Positions 24,101 through 38,248 of a stretch of 64,000 nucleotides of DNA are shown here, piece by piece. This stretch comes from Chrysomallon squamiferum (lineage: Eukaryota; Mollusca; Gastropoda; Neomphalida; Peltospiridae). Position numbers and translations under genes: made by a program. Location of the stretch: the NCBI GenBank assembly GCA_012295275.1, contig CM022665.1:32809522-32873521 (forward strand), read 5' to 3'. Within the stretch, counting starts at the first letter, position 1; each line of letters starts with the position of its first letter. A model generated the notes under the pieces. It searched no databases, was not told where the DNA came from, and saw only the letters and a program-made list of their open reading frames with translations.

Positions 24101-27100
24101 GTAAGACAATATCTAAATAATTACATAAAATATATTTAGGCAGTGTATTGTTGCTATTCGTCATTCACTCTGCAAATTGTTGAAATGCCTTCTCAGAACC
24201 TCTGTTGTCCCAGTTGTGAAAAAAACAAATGTTCATATTAATAACTCTATCTTCGACAGGAAACCTGTTCTGCCATCAAAGGGACTGGGCGAAAGATGGA
24301 TGTCAACATAAAGAATGGGCTTCACTGGTTGTGTGGAATCATTGACAGTCAGTATAATGTATTGAAAGAAAGGGTGGAACAGGATATAGCTACTGAGGAG
24401 GAGAAGAGGAAAATAGAAAAAGCTGCTAAAGCAGAACGAGTTAGGAAAATGAAAGAAGAAAGGTTTGTTGAGAAGTTGTTTGATATTACTTGATTTATTC
24501 ATTGCTAGAACTGTAAATAATTTAATTAAAAATACTCTGTAGAATTCTGTAAAGCTACCAAACCAACTTCTTTGTCTTTGTTAAAGATTGCTTGTTTATT
24601 AATAGACATTCATATTTAGTATATTACAAAGTTATACTGAATATTTCCATGTAAGTAAATTTTGAAGTCATTTGGTTGCCACAAGAATTTTATATATACG
24701 GGATTGTTGATCCATTTGATAATATTTTTAAAGGCAAAAATATGATAGTGGTAAAATATTTATCTTTGGAAACAAATTCCAATAATATGTATTGCTATGT
24801 TTTTGTTTTTTCACAAACATTGAAATGATTTAAAAAAATTTTTTTGTTTTATGAAAATATAATTTGCAATGTCCTTTACATGCCTTCAGTGTGTCCTTAT
24901 TGAAGATTTTATATTTATAAATTACCTATCTTGATGTCTTTTCTTCAAGATATTTTTCAAGTTATATGATTTTTTTTTTTTTTTTAGATTTTTGTATTTA
25001 AATTTATATTAATTAATTATTAAGTACTTTATGAACAGAAAATAAATTGTAAATTTAATTTTTCCTAATTTGTTATCATTCTGTATAACCAGGGAAAAAA
25101 AGGAAGCAGAGGAAAGGGAAAGACTAGGTATAGAGAAAGAAGAAAGTGAAGGAGAAGACACGATTGATGGAGACCCATTTAAAACACTAGATGTCAAGGA
25201 ACTTGAGAAAAAGGTAGTGTGAACAGTTTTCACCGGAATACCTATCATTTATATTGAAAGAGGTTTTTTTGTTGTTGTTTTGTTAAATATGTTTACCAAA
25301 CTTGTGCAGAGCACTGTTTTATTTTTAATAATAAAACTCATTTTCTCATTATAATGAGTTTTAAAAATTGCTAGTTTGATTATGAGTTTTCAAATTATGA
25401 ATGAGGTTATAAATATTATATGCACCTTGTTGTTTTTTTCTTTCTTAATTTTTTTTTTTTTTTTTTTTTTTGAGATAGAGTAAGATAGCTTTGTAAAGTG
25501 TAATCAAATCTGTAATTTTAAATAAATTACTGAAATTCATTAAAGTAAATATTCCGGTGAGAACTGTAATAGTTCTCCGAATTATTCAGGACTGAAGCAA
25601 TGTCTCTATTAATAATGTAAATCCAACAAAAACAGATTATCTTTTCTAAACTTCCTCACTTACTATTGCTAGTTAATTGATAAAAATGATATCTCTTACA
25701 TCTGTTAATAAAAAGGATTTAAATCTTAATTTGCATGCTTTAAATTCAGTGAAAATAGAAATTTAAAAAAGAAGAAGAAACATATGAATGATTATTTTAA
25801 AAAAACAACAAATGTTGGTATTTGTTATTTAAAAAAATAATAATAATAAAATTTCATTATGATTTAAACAAAAATATTTATTTTTTGACTTCCAGGAGCA
25901 AAAGTTAAAGGAGAAAAAGCGTAAGAAAAATGAACAGTTAAAGAAAATTGAAGAATCTGAGATGAAAACACCAGTAGATGATGATTTAAACCATCTGCGT
26001 ACACCAAGATCTACTAGAAACTTTGGACCATTGTCTGACCCACTGACATTAAAACCCACTTTACTTGACATATCAGATGTTGACCGATCCACTGAGGAGA
26101 GCGTCACACCCAGATCATCTCATCTGTTGCCTCCATTGCAAGAACCACTAGGAACAAAATTTGTAGTTGATGAGTCCAGTACCAAAAAGAAAAAGAAGAA
26201 AAAAGCAAAACAGACTGTAGCCCATGAAATTGAAGATGTTAACCAAGAAAATACAGTAGAAGCAACATCAACTATGCATTCTGTATCAAATATTGAAGTA
26301 TCAGCAAATACTCTGACAGACAACGAAACAGATAAAAAGATTACAGACATTCAGCCAGTTTTGTCTCGTGGTAACAAGTACAGCACAGCAGATGATACTG
26401 GAGAATCTGAAGAATCACCTCCACAGAGGAAATCAAGAAAAAAGAAAAGCAGACACGGAAATGGATTTGTGCTTCAGGATTTGTCCAATCCTATGGTAAT
26501 GGAAACAGAGGAATCACTGAATAGCTCAGGTGAGATACCAAACATAAAACAAAACAGATTTAAATTCGTTAGAAATTATAAATATAGAAAAATTACTTGC
26601 TGATCTAAATATTAACTTTTCTTTTATTTTTTCTTCCTTTCTTTCTTTCTTTATATATTTATTCCTTTTTCATGCAGCATTTAGTGTCAACATAAATTAA
26701 CATATTGTCCAGTCATTAAAAGGATCAATAAATTGTTTAAATTAATATACTCCTGAGATGAAAATAAGTTAGTTTTAAATCTTATCAGTTTAATAGTACA
26801 CTGAATATACTGATCCCTTTGGGGTTTTTTTCTGGGTGAATTTTATGAAATATTTCGGTAAAAAATATTTATATTTCTGGTCCTTTCACTGCAAACTTAC
26901 CCATTATTTGTTTGTTTATTTAATTATTTTAAATATATTTTTGTGTTTGACAAATGCAACAGCTGACATTTTATTTTTTTTCTTTCCCTCAGTTTTAGAA
27001 AACAGTGATTTAGCAGATACAACTGAAGTTAGAAAACTGAAGAAGAAGAAAATTAAACGCAATCAGGTTATGCAATCTGATGAAGAAACTAAGGAAAGTA

Positions 27101-27859
27101 AGTTTGCTGGTATACTGTGTAGCTTGGTTAATATCTGCAGTAATCTTCTGTACATTTTATTTTCAAAAAGCTTACACAGAAAGACCCCAAAATGTACTTT
27201 CTTTTCCAAATATTTCTAGGCTCTAAAATAATTATTCATATTAATCACAAAAATGATTTGTTTAACTATGATAGTTGTAAATATAAAACAATTGTAGGAT
27301 CTATTAATTTGTTATTTGGAATGATAACACTACTAACTATATATTTCTGACACAGAAAAGTGTCCTAAGTTGACAAACGATACATAAGAATGGTAGAAAT
27401 CCAGACGCTTTTGCATAACATAATGGAAATGGTTGCTTACATTCAGTGTCTGTCATTCCTACCCATTTATTCGCAAAGCATTTAACTGTGGTAGAAGTTA
27501 CTTCAGCATGTTACTTGACCAACAGAAATGTGCTAGAGGTACATGGATTCAAAACTGAGTTCTATAATGGTCCCAGACGGATATATTGAAATGGTGCTAA
27601 ACTTAGTGTCAGTCTACATTTGTAACATACAGTTTATTCTTTCATAACATAGCCACCTGATTAACTATTGATTGTGTTGTACAAGCTCAGATTATTATTG
27701 TTAATAAATGTAATTTAATTTGTGTTGTTTTTTTTTTTCTTTTGTTTTTTTTTACCAGCAATGTTTTCTACAAAATGGAATTTCATTGAGGATTTGCCAG
27801 AAGTTGAGAATATGCCCTCCAGACAACCAAATATGGGTGATGACAGCATAATTCCTTGA
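21145..27859 (+). CDS. ARL13B: ADP-ribosylation factor-like protein 13B
   Basis: Nine coding exons: 21145-21203, 22079-22149, 23237-23489, 23774-23879, 24260-24462, 25093-25213, 25896-26529, 26993-27097 and 27759-27859. All introns are GT-AG; the product is 550 residues (human 428). It is an atypical small GTPase of the ciliary membrane, acting as exchange factor for ARL3 and needed for ciliogenesis and Hedgehog signalling. The start [11 protein letters not shown] matches human MFSLMASCC, with Cys8 as the conserved palmitoylation site. P-loop GLDCAGKT is at 28-35. DLGGG (72-76) carries the family hallmark Gly in place of catalytic Gln, and Arg80 matches the Joubert-syndrome residue Arg79. NKQD is at 131-134 and CSAI at about 166-169. 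A charged coiled coil spans about 195-295, followed by a disordered tail with a run of seven lysines (368-374). The C-terminus ([13 protein letters not shown]) resembles human QRPNSDAHDVIS. A possible VxPx ciliary-targeting motif is VTPR at 341-344. Confidence 0.95.
22440..22977 (-). mobile_element. Degraded non-LTR retrotransposon 3' fragment (RNase H plus C-terminal knuckle)
   Basis: Minus-strand fragment in ARL13B intron 2. The frame from about 22,977 to 22,700 reads as a partial RNase H domain typical of jockey-like and related non-LTR elements in invertebrates. It contains [14 protein letters not shown], with the catalytic-Glu region, and [14 protein letters not shown], with the catalytic-Asp region. 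The first catalytic-Asp segment (TDGS) is not evident upstream. After a frame change and a probable deletion, about 22,633-22,580 reads [17 protein letters not shown], like the C-terminal CxC...H...C knuckle of the same elements with His changed to Tyr. In-frame stops follow. The element is clearly inactive. I find no target-site duplication or poly(A) tail. Confidence 0.75.
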
Positions 27860-28400
27860 TATCAGACTTCATAAATGTTATTTAAGCTGTATTTTAACAA
27901 ATACATGAAATAAGGTCATAATTATTATTTTTATTTTTACATTTTCACTGGTTTAGGAATTGTAAGAATGTTTACCTAAAATTAAAATGTTATTTTTATC
28001 TTCTGCATTTCACACATGGAATGCCATGTGTCTTTCACTTATTGTAAAGTGTGAATTGCTAGTTAATTAAAATATTTTATTTTGCATGTCTGGTTTAGGC
28101 CATATTGACCTTTAAAATACAGTTAGCAGGCAATGCTAAATATCTATTTTTAATCAAAATGTTTCATAAACATTGATATGATTTTTCATTTTATGGAAAA
28201 AATAATTTGTGATGCCATTTTACATGACTTTAAATGAGGACGAATCAGTGGTTCCATTTTTCCCTTCTTTTTTTCTTTTTCTCTTTTTTTTTTTTTTTTT
28301 CAATGGTAAACACTGGTTTTCTTATTATGGAACTTTTGTTATTTTTATTTTTGAAATATTTCTCTTTTTTAATGGGATGAAATAAATACCCCAAATTTCC
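27860..28400 (+). other. Inferred ARL13B 3' UTR
   Basis: AT-rich sequence after the stop. AATAAA at 28,381-28,386 is a plausible poly(A) signal about 520 bp downstream, followed by TTGTAACTT and a T/G-containing stretch. Weak evidence, because AATAAA is common by chance in this DNA. Confidence 0.35.
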
Positions 28401-31400
28401 AATTGAAGAATGCTGTTTGTAACTTACAGCTTGTCATCTGTGATAATATATTTTCATGTCTGACAGGTAATGTGTTTGTTAATAAAGAAAATGGAATCCT
28501 TTATATGCATTTTAAATGATAATCGTATTGGAAAGGAATATTATGTAATTTAGTTATAAAAAGTATAATAATAGCCATATATTAAAATTGTATGTTATAA
28601 TTATATATATTATTCATAATGAATATTTTTAAATTTGATTTCTTTATTTAATTTTTTATTATTATTATTATTTCTTTATTGATTTTTTATTTTTTTATTT
28701 TATTTTATTTTATTTTATTTTTTTTTGAAAAAACAAAAAAACAGAAAGGTAATCATAGAATATAAACTTTTTTGGGATTTTTTGTTTTAGCCTATGAATT
28801 AAGAATAATGAGGATTCTGAGATTTGGTGCCATATGGTTTGTTTATTTATTTATTTGCATGAAAATTATTAGTAACTTGATAAGAAAAAAATTTCAGTAT
28901 GTATTGTCTAAATTGGTAAATAGCAAACTGTATTTATAATGGGTACATATGTTCAATTAACCTATTTGCTAAAATAATTTCATTTAGAGTTTTTGTGAAT
29001 TTACCTTAACTTATGAAGATAAATTGCATTTGATACATATTAATATTATGTAAGTTTTAAACTTTGTTTTTGTATTATTTTTTTTATTAACTTGTTTTTA
29101 ATTCAAGGACATGAATCTTCAAAATTTGTGTAGTAATACAATGTATAGAAGTATGTAACATTTAATTTTTATCTGCATAGTTATTGTGCATAGTTTAAAA
29201 CAGAAAAATGTTCTCATCCTTTGACATCAGAAAGATATACACTAATATTTGAAAGTCATACATCCCTTCTTTTTTCTGTTTTTTTAAATGCAGTCTATTG
29301 TATGTGTGTGTGGTATTTTATTTTATTCATTTGATTGTTTACAAAGATCATCAGTTTTAAAATCAAAATTAATAGCATTTGAAACAGTCACTGGATATAT
29401 TTTGTATTAAATTTTTGTAGTATTAATATTCTAACTGTTTTTCAGAAACTTATTTTTTCATTAATGCTTTTATATAAATACCTCCTATTTAATTAATCCA
29501 TACATTTCATAATAAATGTAATTATAAATATGTATTACACAAATTTATATTAAACAGATTTCACATTATTATAGATCTCACATTCACATCTGTTAATGAT
29601 CTGAATACTGAAGGTTTCAAAATATGCAAATTTTCAGAATTTCTGTAATAATTATTACAAATGTTGGTCTAAAAAAGAAAAGTTTTTAAAAATGTTGTGC
29701 TTAATGTATTTTGTTATTGGTGAATGTTATTGTATACATGACTCTGTGATAGTTTATCTTGAGCAAACCCAGGATTTCAGAAAGAGGTGTCCTAACATAA
29801 TATGGATGTAACTTTCAACTGCTCTTTGCCCCTCGATCTGCATATGTTTTGTTGTCATCCGTCCTATTTTATTTTGTGCTGGTTAATATTTTATTTCAAA
29901 TGTAGCCTTATTAAAAGAATTCCACAATATATGTAGTTTTCACATTAAAGCCACTTTCTCTATTTACATATTTTAACATCAAAGCAATAGATCTCATAAG
30001 CAAAACTTGGACCCTGCCAATCATAAAATCTGTAAAAATTAATTTACAATAACATATTCATGTTTAGATAGCATTGGAAACAAGATATTTAATGTATTTA
30101 ATTTAGAGTGAAAATACATTGAATTTTACAAAGTAAATAATAATTCATGACACATCATGGAACATTCAACTTACAAGAATAATTTAAAGATGAGAAAAAT
30201 TTAGACTGAACAAACAACTTGATGTTAATAGAGGAATTTGGCTTGCAAGTTACACAAGTTATAATGCAATTTTAATTTTTAATTGACCGACACTGTTAAA
30301 TATATTTCATTCAATAAAAATGCAAATATTCCATTAACTAAATAGAGATTCTGTGTACATGAAACATGTACTTTAGCCTTCATTTATTAAAACATCATTT
30401 ATGTATAATTTTAGGTTAGTGAACTATATGCATATTTCCTATACTGTAGTATTTCATCTGGTTAACAGATATTTGGTATATGGGTAATGTGTTAGTAATT
30501 CACATTTTTAGTGGCATATAATAGATACATGTATTTCACAACCCAGTGATTACAGATAATTTACAGTACAAATGTTATCAGTGCCACTGATTAGTAACTT
30601 ACTGTTAACGATCTACCATTGTGATTTGTACTCCACAATTTGTAAACAGCAGCATGAACAGTGATTTTGTATAGGTGGGGTTAAATGACATTGTCTGTCA
30701 CAAATGATGCAATTAGTCACTGTTACATAATTCTTTTTTTAGAATAATAATATTTGAAAATAAGCAGATTTTAATTGTCACTGAAACGAATGGACACATT
30801 CAGTATTTTTGTTTATTTGTAATATTTTATTTAAAGTGTACTCATGGAGGCAGAAACAGCCTGAACATAATTTATATCTTTGGGATTACTGAATTTTCTA
30901 TTAATAAATAATGACATAATAATAACCAGTTATGAAGATATATATAAGGTTTTTGCGACTTATTTTAGACAAAAGGTAAAAAATAAATAAAAATAAATGC
31001 AAATGTAAAATAAAATCTTAAATATCCTGTCTGTCAAGTGTTTTTAAAATTTCATTATTATAAAGACTGATGTCGAAAAACAATACATTTACTTGGTAGT
31101 GCTTATGCTGTTTGTTCACATTACTAAAGGTATTGTTGAAGACAGTATAAACAGTATTTGTTATAAAAATTCAGTCTAGTTACACATAATATGGTATTTT
31201 TGAAGATTAACAGAACTGGTTTCCTGATTGTTATGTAGATTTTTTTATACTGTAATCATTTCTATACTTTTCAGATTGAGAGGAACAAAAAAATAAAGAA
31301 CTCTATATTTATTCATTCTTGAAATCTAATTAGAAAACAAATTAAATAAACCCATTAAGCAAAAAAATAAATAAATAAATAAATAAATAAATTATAATAA

Positions 31401-31951
31401 TCACCATCATCATCTTAAACACAGAATTCCAAAACAACAGTATTTTGCCATAACATAAAGAGGCTAAATACTACAAAATGTGTAGTATGTATGTAAAATT
31501 AAACTTAGTATTTGTAGGTATTTATGTTCTTTACAAAATATATTTGATTGTAAACATTTACTCTGTCTTCATCCAAAATGTTATTTTTGTAACAATATTG
31601 ATTGACATTAAAAAATATTTAAAAGATTTTCACTGTGATATTACATGTAAAGATGGTATAAATAAATTTTGATTGGTTTTATTTCAGTTTGTTTACTGCA
31701 GAAATAAACATTTCACTTGCACCTTGTTTTTCTTTAAACTTTGTTTCGTAATACAGATGTATTTACTTAATTTCTTTTTCTGCTACAGTATAGTATTGAC
31801 AACTGAACTGATATTTATCAAGAATCACTTAAAAAGAGGACCCCAAAAATATGATTTTCAAATATTCATTCATACATACATACAGATACACACACAACAT
31901 GCAGACATATACACCACATCACACAAAATTTGGACATACATAATTTTTGTT

Positions 31952-32190
31952 TGCTTATAATTTCAAAATAGCAATTTGTGGACGTAATAGGTTAGTGCTT
32001 TGTACACACATATGCAAATATTTGTTTACATGCTTATAACCTCAAAATAGCAATTTTTGGATAAAATAGGTTAATGCTTTCAGCATACATATATACATAA
32101 ATACATACATATATACATTTTTTTTACATGCTTATCTCAAATTATATATTTTTGGAAATAACATGTTAGCAATTTAAGCACACACACATA
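31952..32190. repeat. Three diverged tandem units of about 79-98 bp
   Basis: Units start with TGCTTAT at 31,952, 32,031 and 32,129. The first two share TCAAAATAGCAATTT and AATAGGTTA followed by TGCTTT; the third shares only parts. Each ends in ACACACATA or ACATATATAC-type sequence. Confidence 0.65.
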
Positions 32191-33329
32191 CACACATACA
32201 CACACTCACACTTGCACATATTTATTTAGTTAAAATATTAGCTGGCCAAAAATTTAGGATATATGCCAAGTATATCTACCACATTACATGTATTTTTAGT
32301 TTCTATTTTGTTTTTGACGTTGTATTCTAATTTATATATAATATGTGTTAATATATATGTTAATCTTGTGTATTTATTTATTTTATTTTTGATATATATT
32401 ATCAAGCTAGAATTGTGTAGCAGAAAAAATCAACTACAGTCCCGAATCAATATTTGTGAATATTTGTTCTCAAGATCCATTCAGTGTTCCAAACAAATGG
32501 TATTGTTAATCGCTATAATGCTGTTTCCATTCACTGTCTCGTTCTTTACTGGGTTAAAAATGTCAAAGGGTTGAATGTATGCATTAACATGCAAGGTTTG
32601 TTAGATAAGAAATGTATATATGGTGTGTGTGATTTTTTTGGTGTAATAATTTTGTTAAGCAGAAAAGAGCTAGAAAAACCAAAACAAAACCCAACAACCC
32701 CCCCTCCCCCAGAGAATTCTTATTTATGATTTTGTTGGTATGGCCCATGCTTGGATAAAGAACTGTAACTGTTCTTTCTCCCCTTCCCTTTTTTTTTCCA
32801 GATGGTTCAGTGAAAAATAATACATTTCTGTGGAAGAACAAAATGTGAGTCATTGACATTTTGATAAACAAATAATGTAATCTGATATCTCATTTGAAGC
32901 AAAATGAATTCAAGTCTAGTTGTGGAACAAATTTAATTTAAAAAAAGTATAAAGAAATATAAACATCTTTCAAAATCTTTGTATTTGAATATTTTAACAT
33001 AAGCACAAAATCATTGAAAAAATAAAAAATAAAAAATAAATAAATGAATAAATCCCGCGAATTACTATTTCGAAAGCTAGCAAATTAGGAACAAAGCAGT
33101 TAGTGTAGAACTGCTAACCTAAACGATCTATAGCCAGTACTTGTAATAATAGAATATGATATCATTGTCGAAACCACTGTTAACAGGATAAAATGTTCTT
33201 TTGACACTAGTATGTATAATGCTATAATATAATAATGATCCCACAAGGATACATATACAATATACAATATGCGGTCTTCTCGAAGCAGTAACGAACAAAA
33301 ACTAAAACTGTACAGCATTATCTTTCATT

Positions 33330-33331
<2 letters not shown>

Positions 33332-33361
<30 letters not shown>
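33332..33361. repeat. (AAT)n microsatellite
   Basis: About ten AAT units. Confidence 0.9.
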
Positions 33362-33631
33362 GGAAAGGAATAAAATAGCGATCTATTGCTGTCTAAGCAT
33401 TTATGAAACTGTTTCGAAACTTAATTGCTGGAGAAGGAGAAGGTGTGAATCTAATATAAATCTAATGAAGCTTAAGCTTCAAGGTGCCTAATCCAGGAAG
33501 CCCCTCCCCACAGAAGCGATTTTAGTATATAAAGTTCAAACTTTAGGGCCGCAAATTGAATTGGAAAGAGATAAAGAGACTGATACAAGAATGAGAGAGA
33601 AAGAGAATGAGAAAACTTAAGAACGACAGTG

Positions 33632-33635
<4 letters not shown>

Positions 33636-33672
<37 letters not shown>
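33636..33672. repeat. (GA)n microsatellite upstream of the CAP-Gly gene
   Basis: About 18 GA units, roughly 570 bp upstream of the start codon at 34,242. Confidence 0.9.
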
Positions 33673-33674
<2 letters not shown>

Positions 33675-34241
33675 AAAAACAATGCCTATAATATAATGTT
33701 TAACGATTAATTTCTCCTACAAACACCAGAATCAATAACCCAACAAAAACGCACTCATTAGTTGCGTAACAAAGCTTACTAATGTGAAACTAAACTAATA
33801 TTAAATGAAATGGAAATATTCAAATCTTTGTAATTATTTTTTTTTCCTGTAGTATAAAATAAAAAAAAAAGAAGATATTATTCTCAACTTCGAGTAGTCC
33901 TTACAAAGTTAATAATTGTCTCATTCATATATCGATCAGCAATACAAACATTAAGGGCTAGGGCTTCAAACGCTTCAAATCCGTTGTACAAAAGCGCTTA
34001 CCTTACTACATAACAACAATTTGAATAGCATTCGAATCGGCGAGTTTTCAGGTTAAGGCCGAAGGCAAATGAAAAAAAGTGAGAGAGGGAATTAAAATTG
34101 TGACAAGTTTTACCCTGTCCGATTTTTTCACTTGGTGAAGTAGGAACGAATGTGTGCTTGCTCTTCAATGTTAATAGTTTAAATCCGTGTAACACGGAGC
34201 AAGAAGCTACGGATTTTGATACAAGTGACAGAGAGGTTACA

Positions 34242-34769
34242 ATGTCTCAGCGTAAGCCCGAAGGCACGTCAGTAGATTTTGAGCCGGGTAAGCATTGTTA
34301 CCAAAATTAACTGTCGACTGTCAACATTTTAGCACTCTATTGTAGTGAATTATGATGTTGAAACAGTGTAAAGTTCTGTTTATGTATTAATAATATATCA
34401 AATTTTATATATAACGTTACATATATATGTATATGGTATGCATATGTACAACGTGTATATGTTTCTCTGTCTGTATAAATAATTTATATATGTATACGTT
34501 TAAATGCATATGCATTTGAATATGCTTATCAATATGCATGTATATACCTATTTATTTATATGTATGTATATGCTAAATACATATGCATTCATGATCTGTG
34601 TCTCTGTAAATAATATAGCACTATTTTACGTAGGCCTATGAACTGGCTTTTTATCAGTAATAATTTATTTGTGAAAACTAACGAAATACCCATAATGTAA
34701 AAAATTTAATAAATAAAAAAAAGAATTAAATAAAAAGAAAAGACAGATACTCGCACAGGCATATTTCAC

Positions 34770-34810
<41 letters not shown>

Positions 34811-35273
34811 TTTTTTTTTTTTTTTTTTTTTTTGTTCTCCCAAACAACCACCTAAACAAAATCCTTAAAAAATGAACCAACCCTATACTGGCTGCACTGT
34901 CTTGCTATTTCGTTTAACTTTGTTAATTAACGTGTCCATTTGTATTTACATTTAATTACAGAAATATTTATTATATCTGGAGACACTCTGGGAAAATCTT
35001 CTGTACTTTCAATTATTTAAATAAAAGTGATCCTATTTTTCATTCAGAAACATGACAGGACTTGTCTTTTGAAATAGACTTGTATTTAAAAATAAACTAG
35101 CTCTTACCCACAGATATAACGTTACATAATGAAAAACCAACAACAAAAGGCAGTGTGTTGTGTCTATCTGTGTGCAAGTATTTATTTATTTATTTATTTA
35201 TTTATATAATGTTTTCGTGTTATTTTCTTCTTGTTGTTTCTTTTTTTTCTTTTCTTATTTTATCTATTTTATG

Positions 35274-35306
<33 letters not shown>

Positions 35307-35959
35307 CAAGGATATCATTAAGTTTTTATTGAATTATAGATGACGTATTTTACAAGAAAAATATAAATTGTAAATTTTACATTTGCAAAGTGTCAACGTT
35401 ACCACGTAAGAATATTTCAATTTCTTATAAATTAAGTGTTTACAGATGCGTTGTTTTGTAGTTTGGGTTTCTCATCTTATATAGTCATTATTTAACTGAT
35501 GTATGATAAATACACCATAAACTCAATTTGCGGTTATGTGTAAATCATAAGACTATTGTGATATATTTCTGACGATCGATAATTATAATATATCTTTTTT
35601 AGACTTCTTTTTTTTTATCAAGTAATAAACTGCATATAATTATTTCTGCGATATAACTGTAATGGATTTTATAATTATGGTTAATTATCATAGCAAAAAA
35701 GGTAGTGTTTATAGCATTCTTTGCGTAACAGTATAACACGAAAAAGTTTTAAGCCAGGCCACGTGGTTTCTTTTGAATGTTAAAATGAAAAAAAAGAAAA
35801 AAGAAAAAAAGAAACAAGAAGAAAAAAAGCTGTTAAATAGGTTTCAATAATCTGAAGTAACAAAGAAGTGAAAAAGTTCTTGATGGTTTGGTTTGCGTGA
35901 CTAATCTAAATATCAGGATTGTAATAAAATGCAAACCGCACAAAACACACAAAACAAAA

Positions 35960-36001
<42 letters not shown>

Positions 36002-36895
36002 CAAAACAGAGAGTAAAATTATACATAGAGTTAAGGTTAGGAAACAGAGTGATATTTCACAATATTAATAATTCATATTATTGTAACAATTTTTCGTTAT
36101 TTGATTACATTTTGAAATTATTTTAGCATATATAATGTCGATAAAGGTAAGAAGGGAATTACTGAGTGAATGTCGATATTTAACAAACACATTCATGCTT
36201 TCACAGACATATGCATGCATGTACATGTACCAGCAAAATATAAATATCAAAGGTCATGTACTTTTTTGTTTCTTGGAAGAAAATCATAACTGGAACTGTA
36301 GCTTTCCTCTTTCATCATCATTGTCTATCACAACATATAATCGTACATTTAATACGTCATTATCCATGTCAGTGACACGTTGGAACTGACTATGATATTT
36401 CAGCTTTATATTCCCTTTTAATTAAATAAAAGCTTCCTAATGAAGAAAAACGATCCCATGACTCTTGCACCTTAAAAAAGACATTCGTGCGTTTAATTCA
36501 GCTAAAAGTAACGTTTTAACCTCATATAATTTAATCACATATAACACCAGTTCATCTCGATAATGTTATGCCAACAATAGTAACTGCCTCACAAATACAA
36601 GTTTAGTTGCAATGGTCTAATTATAGGATTAGTGTAGTACACGAAAATGTAATAGCATGATGATAATGTGCATGCAATATTTGTATATATTTGCAAATGA
36701 AAGTTCTTTAATTGCGCATTCACACCGCATAACTTAAGATTAACTGATCGATATATCAAAGTTACTCTGACAACGATGATGGCTATGAGCAGTCATAACT
36801 AGAGCCTGCCTTGTTCTTTTAAATCACTACTGATATACCTGTTAATTACAGCATAACGCAATAACTTTGTTTACACTTGCATCAGAGAAGTTGAG

Positions 36896-36973
<78 letters not shown>

Positions 36974-37570
36974 CCCTTTTACCTTGGCAAAACGAAATTA
37001 ATACATGATTCCATTTAAAAAGAAGCATAAACACAAGAACAATATATATTATATATATATAATAAAAATACAGAAATTACACATACATTATCTTGAGCTA
37101 GTTTATTAGGTTTCTTCTTTCACCCTACATGAACTTGTCTGTACGTGCGCAGTGGATTAACTTGAAAGTTTAGATTAAACACCAATTCACGTGACCGTAA
37201 GATTACCAAAAGCTATAAACGTCTCATGTCATTGGACAAGATTGATGTTTACGTGTCAGAGGTTACTACCGCTTCTTAATTCGCGCAGGTTGATTCCTAT
37301 CACTGTTTTCGATTGTTGTAGATTGGTAAGTAACAATTTTTGCTTTTAAATGTTTTAGTTGTTAATTATATTTAGTCAGCAGTGTGCAGAAAAAAAAAGA
37401 ACTAATTATAATAATTAGAAATAGTAATAGCAGTAACTGTAATAGTAAAAGTAGTAGTAGAATTAGAATTAGTAGCATTAGTAGTAGTAATATTATTATT
37501 TCTTTGCTTGCTTACTTTATTTGCTGTTGTTGTTGAATCATTATTTTATTACATGTATTATTGTTATGGC

Positions 37571-37604
<34 letters not shown>

Positions 37605-38152
37605 AAGAAATAAAGAAAGAAAAATAAAGAAAAAAATAAAGAAAAGAAAAAAGTCCCCCCCCCCAAAAAAAAACCCCTACCTTTTTCTTAAGATAATAAT
37701 AATAATGATAATGAATATATATATATATATAAGTATATATACATATACACATACACACAAATATTCCGTCTACGCACACTGACAGTCTATGCACAAAATT
37801 CGTTTAGGTGAGAAAAGTTAATTGTCGTGTTTGGCTGAAAGTGTAGTGTATACAAAACTGCGTGGTCGCTAAGTTATCAATCAGTTTTTGCACATACACT
37901 TGCTTTGTGTGTATGTCTACAAGAATTGATCTCAAGCACTTTGTGTTCTCGCCAAGGGTAAGGCGAAAGGGGCTTAAAACTTGTGACCTATTAACTACAA
38001 TAAACCAAGATTTCTAAATGTCTTCTGATACTTGTTTTCTTTTGCAATAAGAGATAATTCAAATAAAGAGAACTGTTACATTATGATACTTATGGCTGGA
38101 TTTTGTTTATATAAAATATTCTCTTTTGGCTTGTTGTTTACTTGTGGATAAT

Positions 38153-38248
<96 letters not shown>

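Larger units (their letters stand above)
28401..34100. other. Intergenic, ARL13B to CAP-Gly gene
   Basis: No supported gene. It contains a TTTTA repeat at about 28,690-28,723, an (AATA)n tract at about 31,366-31,391, the decayed repeat at 31,952-32,190, and an (AAT)n tract at 33,332-33,361. A (GA)n tract lies at 33,636-33,672. Short open frames here are AT-rich and repeat-derived. Confidence 0.5.

Noticed and set aside
31478-32574. Series of plus-strand open frames of 64-103 residues
   Set aside because: Phe/Leu/Ile/Tyr-rich translations of AT-rich DNA overlapping a tandem repeat. No conserved features or splice structure.
32792-32850. Exon-like segment with strong acceptor (NGSVKNNTFLWKNKM then stop) that could be an alternative ARL13B last exon
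   Set aside because: The exon at 27,759 encodes a C-terminus similar to human ARL13B ([12 protein letters not shown] against QRPNSDAHDVIS), so the gene ends there. The later site is probably a chance pyrimidine tract.
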